NCBI GenBank assembly: GCA_903891335.1
Contig: CAITDX010000021.1
Location: 1-16,001 of the forward strand
Origin: an uncultured bacterium
Lineage (GTDB): Bacteria > Patescibacteriota > Microgenomatia > UBA1400 > PJMF01
Length of the DNA stretch: 16,001 bases
Direction of reading: 5' to 3'
The notes beneath the pieces were generated by a model that made no database searches, had not been told where the DNA came from, and saw only the letters and a list, made by a program, of their open reading frames with translations. Made by a program: the position numbers and the translations under genes. Position 1 is the first letter of the stretch; each line of letters starts with the position of its first letter. Shown in pieces: positions 7,212 through 14,918 of this stretch.

Positions 7212-7883
7212 CTATTTTTTTGACGCCAAAATTAAGCCATCGACGGTTGTGGCGCCAGCAGTAAGCAGCACGCTTTGGGCTTCTCGCCAAGTAGCGCCGG
7301 TGGTCAAGACATCATCAAAGAGTAAAATCCGCTTGCCACGAATTAAGTTTTTGACCTGCTCATCGAGCGCAAAAATGCCTTTTACCCTGCTTTTGCGTTC
7401 CTGACGATCTTCGATCTGGGCTTGCGGCGAGAGATACGTCGTCCGCTTCAGTAAATCTACTACGGGGATCTGCCACAACTCGCCGAGTGCTTGGGTGATT
7501 ACTTGGCATTGATTGAAGCCACGCTGGCGCAGCTTGAGGGGATGTAAGGGGATATATGCAAGGAAATCATAGTGTGGGGTAAGGTGTGCATGCTGAAAAA
7601 TTAAATGCGCCAGGAAAACTCCTAGATTTTTGGCATGCTGGTATTTGTATGCTTTGAGGAGTTTTGCCAGTGGACCATGGAGGCGACAGACAATCTCTAC
7701 CTTGGAATTGGAAGCAGCATCGTCGCGACCACCCTCCTCCAGAGAGCTATCTTTTTGATAATAAAACTCCAAGCCATGATAGCAATCAACGCAGAGTGCT
7801 GGGCTAAGCCGGTGACACGATAGACAAAAACTTGGCGAGATAAGTTCTATCAGATACTCATACCAGTGCATGGCGATGGGCAT
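7212..7883 (-). CDS. comF: ComF family phosphoribosyltransferase-like protein
   Basis: This 223-residue protein has the two-part ComF architecture. An N-terminal zinc ribbon uses C20-x2-C23 and C31-x2-C34 (FCLSC, LCVDC). A type I phosphoribosyltransferase domain carries YIPLHPLKLRQRGFNQ (110-125) and the PRPP-binding loop LFDDVLTTGAT (188-198). ComF proteins are needed for natural transformation in several bacteria, where they are thought to act with ComFA in DNA uptake; the biochemical role is unsettled. The start at 7883 has a very strong GGAGGAGG (7905-7898), but 14 nt away, which is long; ATG 7871 is even farther. No in-frame start exists between them. The gene is divergent from the tRNA-Val/yqeY unit, and a TATTAT on the minus strand (7957-7952) overlapping the tRNA -10 box may be its promoter. 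No other competence gene is in the window. Confidence 0.88.
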   Translation of the reverse strand: MPIAMHWYEYLIELISPSFCLSCHRLSPALCVDCYHGLEFYYQKDSSLEEGGRDDAASNSKVEIVCRLHGPLAKLLKAYKYQHAKNLGVFLAHLIFQHAHLTPHYDFLAYIPLHPLKLRQRGFNQCQVITQALGELWQIPVVDLLKRTTYLSPQAQIEDRQERKSRVKGIFALDEQVKNLIRGKRILLFDDVLTTGATWREAQSVLLTAGATTVDGLILASKK

Positions 7884-7927
7884 TGTGACTGCAGTATCCT
7901 CCTCCCAGGTAGCAGCAAAAGCTAAGT

Positions 7928-7956
7928 TTGTATTTTTGCGACGTTTTGCCTATAAT
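7928..7956 (+). promoter_or_regulatory. Promoter of tRNA-Val and yqeY
   Basis: TTGTAT (7928-7933) and a perfect TATAAT (7951-7956) are separated by 17 nt. Transcription would begin near 7963, about 8 nt before the mature tRNA. This is one of the clearest promoters in the window. Confidence 0.75.
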
Positions 7957-7970
7957 ACCGCCTTGCAGAA

Positions 7971-8044
7971 GGACAATTAGCTCAGTTGGTTAGAGCGCAC
8001 GATTCACATTCGTGAGGTCACAGGTTCGAGTCCTGTATTGTCCA
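7971..8044 (+). tRNA. tRNA-Val (anticodon CAC)
   Basis: A complete cloverleaf is visible. The acceptor stem GGACAAT/ATTGTCC pairs over 7 bp, the D arm is GCTC...GAGC, the anticodon stem CACGA/TCGTG encloses the loop TTCACAT with anticodon CAC, and the T arm ACAGG/CCTGT carries the canonical loop TTCGAGT. The discriminator is A. CCA is not encoded (CCG follows), so a CCA-adding enzyme is needed. It reads GTG codons; a second valine tRNA for other GTN codons must lie elsewhere. Confidence 0.97.
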
Positions 8045-8057
8045 CCGAAAGGTTTTT

Positions 8058-8486
8058 ATGACACTCAAAGAACAACTCATGGAAGACATGAAGACAGCAA
8101 TGAAGGCGCATGATAGCGCTAAACTTGATATGGTGCGGATGATTCGCTCTGAAATCAAGAATTACGAAATCGACAATGGTGAAGCCAATGATGAGGCAGT
8201 GCAAAAACTCATCAAGAGCATGCTGAAGCAACAGCAAGACGCGCTGCTTGATTTTCAAAAAGCCAATCGAGAAGACTTAATTGCTGAAACCGAAGCCAAA
8301 ATTGTGATCCTCAACTCTTATTTGCCGGCTCAACTCAGTGACGAGCAACTCGAGCAAGTAATTCGCGATGTGCTCGCCACGGCAACAGTCAAAGACTTCG
8401 GTCCACTCATGGGTCAAGTCATGAAGCGAGTGGGCACACAAGCTGATGGTTCCCGAGTGACAGCATTGTTGAAACAATTGCTGTAA
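8058..8486 (+). CDS. yqeY: GatB/YqeY domain protein
   Basis: This 142-residue protein is the standalone YqeY type: a helical N-terminal part (TLKEQLMEDMKTAMKAHD, then MVRMIRSEIKNYEID) and a C-terminal three-helix domain related to the tail of GatB, the tRNA-dependent amidotransferase subunit (ILNSYLPAQLSDEQLEQVI, then FGPLMGQVMKRVGTQADGSRV). The family is widespread and thought to interact with tRNA, but its function is not established. The length is normal. The start is supported by GAAAGG about 5 nt before the ATG. It begins 13 nt after the tRNA-Val gene with no promoter or terminator between them, so the two are probably one transcript. Confidence 0.93.
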   Translation: MTLKEQLMEDMKTAMKAHDSAKLDMVRMIRSEIKNYEIDNGEANDEAVQKLIKSMLKQQQDALLDFQKANREDLIAETEAKIVILNSYLPAQLSDEQLEQVIRDVLATATVKDFGPLMGQVMKRVGTQADGSRVTALLKQLL

Positions 8487-8498
8487 ACTAGTTAGATC

Positions 8499-9143
8499 AT
8501 GCAAACACAAACAGTCGGCGACTTGCTGCGCAGTGCTCGTGAAAAAGCACGAGTTTCTCTGGCTGAATTGGCTGATCACACCCACATTAAGTTCGAGTAC
8601 TTAGAAGCACTCGAAGACAATGATTTTGATGCGTTGCCAGCGGCCACCTTTGTCAAAGCATATATTCGCAACTATGCGCGAGTTTTTCAGTTCGACCAAA
8701 AGCCTTTATTGGCAATTCTTCGTCGTGACTATGAGGAGAGTGTCAAAGGCCAACTAATTCGACGTGAAATCTTAGCACCACGACTGGTGCGCAAAAATTT
8801 TTATTCACCCGTTCAATCAATTGTCCTGGTGGTGGCTACAGTTTTCGTGGTGGCTTTTAGTTATGCCTTGTGGCAGTGGTATTTATTGACCAGACCGCCT
8901 GTATTGATAGTCACAACTCCTGCGGAGAATGATCGAGTGGCTGCTCGAGTGATATTGGAAGGCCAGACGAATCCCGCTGCGACTCTGACTGTTAATACAA
9001 TGCCAGTTGCACTGCAAGCTGATGGCTCCTTCCAAACAGAAATTTACTTACCTCAGGCTGGAGCCAACACGATTACGGTGAAGGCAATTGATAAAAACAA
9101 CCGTGAATCGTTGGTGCAACGCACAGTAGTCGTTGAGTTTTGA
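8499..9143 (+). CDS. RodZ-like membrane protein: HTH, one TM, Ig-like extracellular domain
   Basis: This 214-residue protein has three parts. Residues 5-75 form a Cro/RodZ-type helix-turn-helix (VGDLLRSAREKARVSLAELADHT and DALPAATFVKAYIRNYARV in pieces), a stretch that in RodZ contacts the MreB cytoskeleton. Residues about 104-130 form a membrane helix. Residues about 134-214 look like a small beta-sandwich of the bacterial Ig-like kind (TPAENDRVAARVILEGQTNP, then ADGSFQTEIYLPQAGANTITVKA), outside the membrane. In rod-shaped bacteria RodZ links MreB to the wall machinery; no mreB is in the window, so a cell-shape role is inferred from architecture only. The start is 12 nt after yqeY, with a poor Shine-Dalgarno. 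The stop is TGA. Confidence 0.85.
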   Translation: MQTQTVGDLLRSAREKARVSLAELADHTHIKFEYLEALEDNDFDALPAATFVKAYIRNYARVFQFDQKPLLAILRRDYEESVKGQLIRREILAPRLVRKNFYSPVQSIVLVVATVFVVAFSYALWQWYLLTRPPVLIVTTPAENDRVAARVILEGQTNPAATLTVNTMPVALQADGSFQTEIYLPQAGANTITVKAIDKNNRESLVQRTVVVEF

Positions 9144-9148
9144 GCATT

Positions 9149-9170
9149 TCATGACACAATAAAGTCATGA
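9149..9170. repeat. Inverted repeat over the start of the DUF948-like gene
   Basis: TCATGAC (9149-9155) and GTCATGA (9164-9170) form a perfect 7-bp inverted repeat with an 8-nt spacer. The right arm contains the ATG at 9167. It could be a protein-binding site or an RNA hairpin that hides the start codon; chance occurrence is possible. Confidence 0.4.
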
Positions 9171-9472
9171 TAAATGAAATCTTGCCCATTGTTTTAGTAG
9201 TTTGTCTGGTAGTTTTGACGATTGTGTTGGTGGTGGTGGCCATCAATCTCATTGGAGTATTGGTTGAGAGTAAGAAAGTGTTGCGCAAAGCCAACGCCGT
9301 CATTGATGAAGTGGAGCACAAAGTAACGGCGATTCTTAACCCTTTTCATAGCTTGAGTGCTTTTATTACCAACTTCACCGCTGGTTTGAAAGTAGCTGAA
9401 GGCTTCATGTCTTTTGTCAACAAAGACAAGGCCAAAATCAAGCAAACAAGTGATGATGACAAAACCGAGTGA
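9167..9472 (+). CDS. Small membrane protein, DUF948-like
   Basis: This 101-residue protein has a long N-terminal membrane helix (about 5-32, Leu/Val/Ile-rich) and a soluble helical tail (VESKKVLRKANAVIDEVEHKV) ending in a Lys/Asp-rich stretch. The pattern resembles DUF948 proteins, small membrane-anchored coiled-coil proteins of unknown function that in Firmicutes sit next to YtxH-type genes, exactly as here. The ATG at 9167 lies inside an inverted repeat. A weak promoter pair TTGAGT/CACAAT (9133-9138 and 9155-9160) ends 6 nt before it, so the mRNA may be leaderless. The family call is by pattern, not by search. Confidence 0.7.
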   Translation: MINEILPIVLVVCLVVLTIVLVVVAINLIGVLVESKKVLRKANAVIDEVEHKVTAILNPFHSLSAFITNFTAGLKVAEGFMSFVNKDKAKIKQTSDDDKTE

Positions 9473-9812
9473 ACCGGCTGTTTCTAGCAACGCTTTGTTA
9501 TTATTTGCCAGCGCCTTTGGTTTGGGTGCCTTCTTTACCTATCTGCATACCGATACGGGGAGTCGTAAGTGGCGTGAATTAAGTGAGAAGTGGGAGCAGG
9601 CTAAGGACTATCTTTACAAGCAAGGTTTGATCACTGATCCTGGCCTGACTTTGGCTGATTTCAAGCGTGATTATTTACATGCTCTGAGTACTTCTTTTGC
9701 TAGTATGAAAGCAGCTTTTGAGCAGCAAACAATTCAGAAGGAATTGGCAGCAGTTGCCAAGCTCCATCGTCGTCGCACTCGCTCCCGCAAACTGAAGTTC
9801 AAAGGGGTCTAG
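9453..9812 (+). CDS. Small membrane protein, YtxH-like
   Basis: This 119-residue protein opens with a short polar stretch and a membrane helix (about 13-31), then TDTGSRKWRELSEKWEQ, which resembles the YtxH pattern of a glycine-rich membrane segment followed by an APxxGxxxR-type motif and a helical tail. The C-terminus is strongly basic (HRRRTRSRKLKFKG). YtxH proteins are general-stress-associated membrane proteins of unknown function. The frame is open from TTG 9414, but the tandem ATGs at 9453 and 9456 are preferred because they overlap the upstream gene by only about 20 nt, typical of translational coupling, and start directly at a plausible N-terminus. Confidence 0.7.
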   Translation: MMTKPSEPAVSSNALLLFASAFGLGAFFTYLHTDTGSRKWRELSEKWEQAKDYLYKQGLITDPGLTLADFKRDYLHALSTSFASMKAAFEQQTIQKELAAVAKLHRRRTRSRKLKFKGV

Positions 9813-9839
9813 CGCTACTCGTTTTCAATTTGCCTAAGC

Positions 9840-9848
9840 TGGTATACT
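9840..9848 (+). promoter_or_regulatory. Extended -10 promoter of alaS
   Basis: TGG-TATACT is an extended -10 element (TGn plus -10 box). No good -35 is present at 17 nt. The -10 ends 7 nt before the alaS ATG, so transcription should begin at or next to the start codon, giving a leaderless mRNA. Confidence 0.55.
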
Positions 9849-9855
9849 ATGCAGC

Positions 9856-11760
9856 ATGTCAGATCTCTCTTTTATTCGCCAAAAATATCTCGATTACATG
9901 GTTAGTTTGGGCCATGCAGCCGTGCCTTCAGCAGCGTTAGTGCCTGAGAATGATCCCACCACGCTTTTTACGAGCGCCGGTATGCAATCGATGATTCCTT
10001 ATTTTTTCGGTCAAGCGCATCCCGAGGGTCAGCGGGTGACTGATTCTCAGAAATGTTTTCGTGCCGATGATATCGAGGAAGTGGGCGATAATCGCCACAC
10101 CACTTTTTTTGAAATGTTGGGTAATTGGTCTTTTGGTGACTATTTCAAAAAAGAGCAGATTACCTTTGTTTTCAATTTCCTCACTCGTGAACTTAAGCTT
10201 GATCCGCATAAGCTCTATGTCTCTTGTTTTGCTGGTAATCCTGAGCTTGGTATCGATCGCGATGATGAAGCTGCTACAACCTGGCAAAAATTATTTACTG
10301 AAGTTGGTATCGATGCCAAAATTGTCACCGATCCCACCCAAGGTTTGCAAGATGGTCGAATTTTCTTTTATGGTGAGAAAAAGAACTGGTGGTCTCGTTC
10401 AGGTGTGCCAGCCAATATGCCCGAGGGTGAGCCAGGTGGTCCCGACAGTGAGGTGTTCTACGATTTTGGTGAACAAAAAACTGCTTTAGCAGATCATTTT
10501 CATGCCGTTGACGGTCCTTGTCATATTAACTGTGATTGCGGTCGATTCTTGGAAATTGGTAATTCAGTATTTATGCAGTACCAAAAGACCAGCCAGGGTT
10601 TTGTACCTTTGGCTCAAGCCAATATTGACTTTGGTGGTGGTTTAGAGCGCATTCTCGCTGCGTATCAAGAGCAGCCAGATGTCTTTCGTACGGCGGCGTT
10701 TTGGCCATTGATTGAAAAAATTCAGTCATTTAGTCAATACAAGTACGATGACGTTGAGAAACAAAAGTACTTCCGGATTATTGCAGATCATATGAAGGCA
10801 GCAGTGATGCTCATGGCGGATGGTGTGGTGCCAGCCAGCAAAGAGCAGGGATATGTGTTACGCCGTTTGTTGCGTCGAGCTCTACGTCAGGCTGCGTATT
10901 TGGACATCAAACAAGAAACCTTGGTGGAATTAGTGCCAATTGTGGTAGCTATGTACCAGGATGCCTATCCAGCTCTAGTAGCTCAGGAAGCAACAATTAG
11001 TCAAGTGCTTGCTGCTGAACAGCAAAAATTCAGCAAGAGTTTGCACAAAGGCTTGCAGGAATTTGGCAAAATGGTGGCCGACAAACAGGAATTGACGGCG
11101 GCAATTGCCTTCAAGCTCTATGAGAGTTTTGGTTTTCCGTTTGAGATTTCTCTTGAAGAAGCCCAAGTGCGAGGAATGCAGATTCAAGCAGGAATTAAAG
11201 AACAGTATCAACAACTCAAAACAGCTCATGCCGATGCCTCTAGAACAGTGAGTAAAAATACGTTCAAGAGTGGTTTGGCTGATCATGGTGATACCGTGGT
11301 CAAATATCACACTACCACCCATTTGTTGCACGCGGCTTTGCGCCAGGTTCTTGGTGAGAGTGTCGAGCAAAAAGGCTCAAACATCACCGCCGATCGCTTG
11401 CGGTTTGACTTTTCTTTTAATCGAGCTTTAACTGCTGCTGAGAAGCAACAAGTTGAAGAACTCATTAATACTTGGATTAAAGCTGATTTATTGGTTGATA
11501 AACAGACACTACCCAAGGAAGAAGCGCTCAAATCGGGAGCAATTGCCTTATTTGTGGAGCGCTATCCGAGTATAGTTAACGTTTATTCAATCGGCGCCAA
11601 TCCCAATGGCACCAAATCTGGAGTTGACTTCATTTCCCGTGAATTTTGTTCCGGACCTCATGTCGCTCATACGGGAGTGATTGGAGAAATTGTCTTGGAC
11701 AAAGAAAAAGCAGTCGCTGACGGAGTGAGAAGAATATACGCTCTTCAAAAATCAGTCTAA
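9856..11760 (+). CDS. alaS: Alanyl-tRNA synthetase, without the C-Ala domain
   Basis: This 634-residue enzyme charges tRNA-Ala with alanine. The class II catalytic core is at the N-terminus: LFTSAGMQSMIPYF, then DNRHTTFFEMLGNWSFGDYF (motif 2 region), and GGGLERI (motif 3). The tRNA-recognition helical domain follows (GYVLRRLLRRALRQA). The editing domain that clears Ser and Gly mischarging has its four zinc ligands: H485 and H489 (HTTTH) and C598 and H602 (CSGPH, usually CGGTH). The protein stops about 30 residues after this, whereas common bacterial AlaRS run to roughly 870 residues with an oligomerising C-Ala domain. The last codons (VADGVRRIYALQ) are the normal end of the editing domain and no frameshift is visible, so it is naturally short rather than broken. 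ATG 9856 has no Shine-Dalgarno. Confidence 0.96.
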   Translation: MSDLSFIRQKYLDYMVSLGHAAVPSAALVPENDPTTLFTSAGMQSMIPYFFGQAHPEGQRVTDSQKCFRADDIEEVGDNRHTTFFEMLGNWSFGDYFKKEQITFVFNFLTRELKLDPHKLYVSCFAGNPELGIDRDDEAATTWQKLFTEVGIDAKIVTDPTQGLQDGRIFFYGEKKNWWSRSGVPANMPEGEPGGPDSEVFYDFGEQKTALADHFHAVDGPCHINCDCGRFLEIGNSVFMQYQKTSQGFVPLAQANIDFGGGLERILAAYQEQPDVFRTAAFWPLIEKIQSFSQYKYDDVEKQKYFRIIADHMKAAVMLMADGVVPASKEQGYVLRRLLRRALRQAAYLDIKQETLVELVPIVVAMYQDAYPALVAQEATISQVLAAEQQKFSKSLHKGLQEFGKMVADKQELTAAIAFKLYESFGFPFEISLEEAQVRGMQIQAGIKEQYQQLKTAHADASRTVSKNTFKSGLADHGDTVVKYHTTTHLLHAALRQVLGESVEQKGSNITADRLRFDFSFNRALTAAEKQQVEELINTWIKADLLVDKQTLPKEEALKSGAIALFVERYPSIVNVYSIGANPNGTKSGVDFISREFCSGPHVAHTGVIGEIVLDKEKAVADGVRRIYALQKSV

Positions 11761-11762
11761 TT

Positions 11763-11792
11763 TTGCTTTAATGAAGCAACGCCCATTTTTTT
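11763..11792 (+). terminator. Possible weak terminator after alaS
   Basis: TTGCTT-TAATG-AAGCAA (11763-11779) is a 6-bp A/T-rich stem just after the alaS stop; a run of seven T (11786-11792) follows only after a 6-nt gap. If functional it would be inefficient, so the genes downstream may still be read from the alaS promoter. Confidence 0.3.
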
Positions 11793-11809
11793 AAATGAGG
11801 TGTTGTGGT

Positions 11810-13960
11810 ATGTCTGAACCAACCAAACGCCATTTTCTTACGGTCTTACTTACTGATTCAGTAGTCCAGTCAGCACTGGTTTTGAGTGATGGTCAGACGG
11901 TAGAGCTTAAGGAATTTTCTAGTATTAAGACGTATTTTGATCGTCAAGACCTAATTGAACAACTTGATAAGAGTCTTCAAGAATTGGGGCCTGATTCTCA
12001 AGATGTGGTAGAGACGATTTTCGCGTTTGATCAAGAGTGGTTAGTCGACGGAGAGCTGAGTGATGAGAAAAAGCCAGTCGTTAAGCAAGCTGCCGAAAGT
12101 CTTACCTTGGAGGCGGTTGGGCAGTGTGCGATTCCCGAGGCACTCGCTGAGGCAAGGCTGATTGGTGATGAGCATGATTCTTGTTTATTACTCGTTTTCA
12201 AGGAAGCGACTTTCGAACTGATCTTCCTCGAGCATGGGCAATTTATTGATCTTTTGCAGATTGGTCGTTCAGCCAATGTCGTTGATGACTTAGCTGAGGC
12301 TTTGGCGCGCGTTGCGCGCCACCTCAAAGATTCACATAAGTATTTTCCTGACAAGGTTTTGCTTAGTTCCGTGGCACTCTCAACCAAAGAACTAGAATTA
12401 CTGAAGCAGCAACTTGTTGCTGTTGATTGGACGACTAATCCTGGTTTTTCTTCTACTCCTGCGATTGTAGTGCTTGAGGCTGATTACATGATCAAATCGG
12501 TGAGCTTGAGTGCTGGTAAGGTACTTACCAAAACTGCCTTTTTGGCCAAAACTCCCACCTCCGCAGCGTCCCTCATAAATGACTATGCAGTTGAGAAGTC
12601 GACGGTGGCGCCAACGACAGCAAGTAGTTTTGGGATTAGTTTTGACCATACCCAAATTGCTAATGGCAGTCGTTTAGTGTCATCTCCAGTTGCAACTGAT
12701 TCCAAATCACCCAATGCTCAGGAGTTGGTTCTAGAACCTGCAGCTACAAAGGAGTCCTCGTTTTCCTCCCCAAAAAAAGTACGTTCTCCTTGGCTGCGTT
12801 TTTATTTATCACATCAAAAAATGATTTTACTTGGTATAGGGAGTGGCTTACTTGCTTTACTCATATTGGCTGCCGTGTTTGCCCTTTTTTTGTCTAAAGT
12901 GACAGTGCTTGTTTCACCAGAGGAATCGCTGCTCCAAAAAACGGTCAAAATTACCCTTGACCCAAGCATATCTGAATCAGATTTTAGTAAGGCAACTTTG
13001 AAGGCAAGTATGGCAAATAAAACCATTACTGGTCAGGATGTGCTGGCGACAACGGGTATTGGTTTGGTGGGTGATAAGGCCAAGGGGCGAGTGGTGATTT
13101 ACAACAAGACTAAGGAAGAAGTTGAGCTTGACGCTGCTACTGAGCTAAGTAAAGATGGAATTATATTTTTGACTGATGATAAGGTCAAAATACCCGCAGC
13201 AATCGAAAAAGATGGTGGTTCTGGAGTTGATTATGGCAGCATCGAAGTATCGGTAACCGCGCAAGATATCGGTGCAGAAGCCAACCTTAACAAAGAAACA
13301 AAGCTGCGCGTGGCTGACTATTTTGATGATGAATTTGCCGCAACAACTTTGGATACTTTCGCTGGCGGATCGAGTCGAGAAGTGCGCGTGGTCGCAGAGG
13401 CTGATCGTCAACAATTGGCAACCAGCTTGCAGCAAAAATTAATGGCTGATGCCAAAAAAGAACTGGAGCAAGAATCCAAAGATGGTGTGTATTTGGTGCC
13501 AACTGGAGTTAATAAAGTACTAAGTAGTGATTTTTCTGCAGAAATTGGAGCTGAAACCGAGTCGCTCACACTGAGCTTATCACTTGAGGTTGAAGTGATT
13601 AAGTATTTATCTGCTGATTTGAAAAAACTTGGGTTCGCTATCCTTGAGCAAGAATTGCCTGCTGGGTATGTTTTACTTGATCAAGAGCCATCGCTCCTGA
13701 GCGACAAAGCGCAAGTTGCTTCTGGTTCCAGTCGAGTTAACCTCAATGTCGATTTAAGTGCTAAAGCAACTGCAGCACTTGATTTGGATGCACTTGAGAA
13801 ACAGGTGCTCGGCAAGAATTGGCTGGAGGCAGTGGAACTGCTTGAAGATCAAGCTGAGATTAAAAAAGCTGAAGTGCTCTATATGCCCCCATTCTTGAGT
13901 GCCATAATGCGAACACTACCAAGTGATGCTAATAGAGTCACCATACAATTGAGTAAGTAA
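11810..13960 (+). CDS. Membrane protein: actin-like N-terminal half, TM, baseplate-J-like outer half
   Basis: This 716-residue protein has three parts. Residues 1 to about 245 look like an actin/PilM/FtsA-type fold (FLTVLLTDSVVQSALVLSDG, DQEWLVDG, LLLVFKEATFELIFLEHGQ, GRSANVVDDLAEAL, PDKVLLSS, and YMIKSVSLSAG). A low-complexity Ser/Ala/Pro linker runs to about 330. A membrane helix lies at about 338-362. The outer part includes a baseplate-J-like domain at about 420-530 (DKAKGRVVIYNKT, then YGSIEVSVTAQDIGAEANL and GGSSREVRVVAEAD) and a C-terminal beta-rich part. I associate this architecture with Patescibacteria; its function is unknown. The frame opens at ATG 11795, but GAGGTG (11797-11802) sits 7 nt before ATG 11810, which is therefore the start. 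No ATP-binding loops were confirmed, so the actin-like half may be inactive. Confidence 0.8.
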   Translation: MSEPTKRHFLTVLLTDSVVQSALVLSDGQTVELKEFSSIKTYFDRQDLIEQLDKSLQELGPDSQDVVETIFAFDQEWLVDGELSDEKKPVVKQAAESLTLEAVGQCAIPEALAEARLIGDEHDSCLLLVFKEATFELIFLEHGQFIDLLQIGRSANVVDDLAEALARVARHLKDSHKYFPDKVLLSSVALSTKELELLKQQLVAVDWTTNPGFSSTPAIVVLEADYMIKSVSLSAGKVLTKTAFLAKTPTSAASLINDYAVEKSTVAPTTASSFGISFDHTQIANGSRLVSSPVATDSKSPNAQELVLEPAATKESSFSSPKKVRSPWLRFYLSHQKMILLGIGSGLLALLILAAVFALFLSKVTVLVSPEESLLQKTVKITLDPSISESDFSKATLKASMANKTITGQDVLATTGIGLVGDKAKGRVVIYNKTKEEVELDAATELSKDGIIFLTDDKVKIPAAIEKDGGSGVDYGSIEVSVTAQDIGAEANLNKETKLRVADYFDDEFAATTLDTFAGGSSREVRVVAEADRQQLATSLQQKLMADAKKELEQESKDGVYLVPTGVNKVLSSDFSAEIGAETESLTLSLSLEVEVIKYLSADLKKLGFAILEQELPAGYVLLDQEPSLLSDKAQVASGSSRVNLNVDLSAKATAALDLDALEKQVLGKNWLEAVELLEDQAEIKKAEVLYMPPFLSAIMRTLPSDANRVTIQLSK

Positions 13961-13973
13961 AGTTGGGTATCGT

Positions 13974-14918
13974 ATGACAAAACAGCCGCCCATCAACAAA
14001 CGTGAATTGCTCAATGTGTATCGACAGGCGTTGTTGCACAATGTCCCCCTGCAATCTTTGGAAAAAAAAGTAATTGAGCTAAGTCAGCGCACGACGGCGA
14101 ATCAACATTTTGAAACTGAACTGGATCAAAAAATTACTGCTTCTTTTTGGTCGAGAATTCCTCATTTTATGAGAGTGGGCGCGACGTTTATGCCGCTGGT
14201 GTTTATTTTGGTAGGGATTTTTCTGGCTGGTTCGGCGGCTTGGCCAATTATTAGTCAGCTTTTTCCCGATCCAGTGCAAGATCGCACCAGCTTATTGTCG
14301 CCTCTGTCCAATACCCAGTTGTCACAAAGTCGTAATCTAGTTTTCGCTAAGGCCAATGTCATTGATGAGAACGAACCTGCACCTAAGACAGTGCTCGATG
14401 AACCAATTATGTTGGATTACAACCTAGATTACCTAAACTTAAGTAATTGGTTCGCTGATGATGCCAACTTAGGTGAGTTGGAATATGAGATTGAGGAATA
14501 CCGTCTCGATATTCCTGAGGTTGAAATTAGCAATGCTAAGGTGCGGGTGGGTGGCACCGATCTTAACAAAAGCTTGATTCAGTACCCAGGTACAGCCCTA
14601 CCAGGAGAGCCTGGAGCACCGGTGATTTTTGGTCATTCCGTCCTTCGTCAATTTTATAATCCCAGTGAGAAGAATCCTCGCCGCTACAGCTCTATTTTTA
14701 GTAAAATCATGACGCTTAAACCAGGTGATAAAATCTATCTCACCCACAAAAACGTGAAATACACCTATGAGGTGCAAAGTAACACCGAAGTGCAACCCAC
14801 CGATACGTTTATCCTGGCGCAGCGGTATGATGCTCGTCAATTGAAGTTGGTTACTTGTGTGCCTGAGGGCACAGTGCTGCGTCGGGGGATTGTTATTGCG
14901 CAATTAGTTAAAGAATAA
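13974..14918 (+). CDS. Sortase family transpeptidase (class D/E-like)
   Basis: This 314-residue protein carries the sortase catalytic triad: H221 in VIFGHSV, C295 in KLVTCVPEG, and Arg at 303/304 in LRRGIVIAQ. The sortase barrel spans about 175-314 (LDIPEVEISNAKVRVGG onward). An N-terminal cytoplasmic stretch of about 65 residues, longer than usual, precedes a single membrane helix (about 68-96), so the enzyme faces outward. A linker rich in Asp, Glu and Asn connects the two. Sortases cleave a C-terminal sorting signal and join the protein to the wall or to another protein; the spacing of the TxTC motif fits classes D/E but the class is not certain. No LPxTG-type substrate is in the window. 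The start is 13 nt after the baseplate-J gene and the last codon abuts ruvX, so an operon is likely. Confidence 0.9.
   Translation: MTKQPPINKRELLNVYRQALLHNVPLQSLEKKVIELSQRTTANQHFETELDQKITASFWSRIPHFMRVGATFMPLVFILVGIFLAGSAAWPIISQLFPDPVQDRTSLLSPLSNTQLSQSRNLVFAKANVIDENEPAPKTVLDEPIMLDYNLDYLNLSNWFADDANLGELEYEIEEYRLDIPEVEISNAKVRVGGTDLNKSLIQYPGTALPGEPGAPVIFGHSVLRQFYNPSEKNPRRYSSIFSKIMTLKPGDKIYLTHKNVKYTYEVQSNTEVQPTDTFILAQRYDARQLKLVTCVPEGTVLRRGIVIAQLVKE

Noticed and set aside
7064..7264. Plus-strand open frame of 66 codons
   Set aside because: It lies across the tmRNA 5' half, its promoter and the end of comF, all on the minus strand; it has no start signal or recognisable protein.
11810..13960. Prophage or contractile injection system suggested by the baseplate-J-like domain
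   Set aside because: No sheath, tube, spike, capsid or integrase gene is near, the protein has a membrane helix and an actin-like half, and the neighbours are housekeeping genes.
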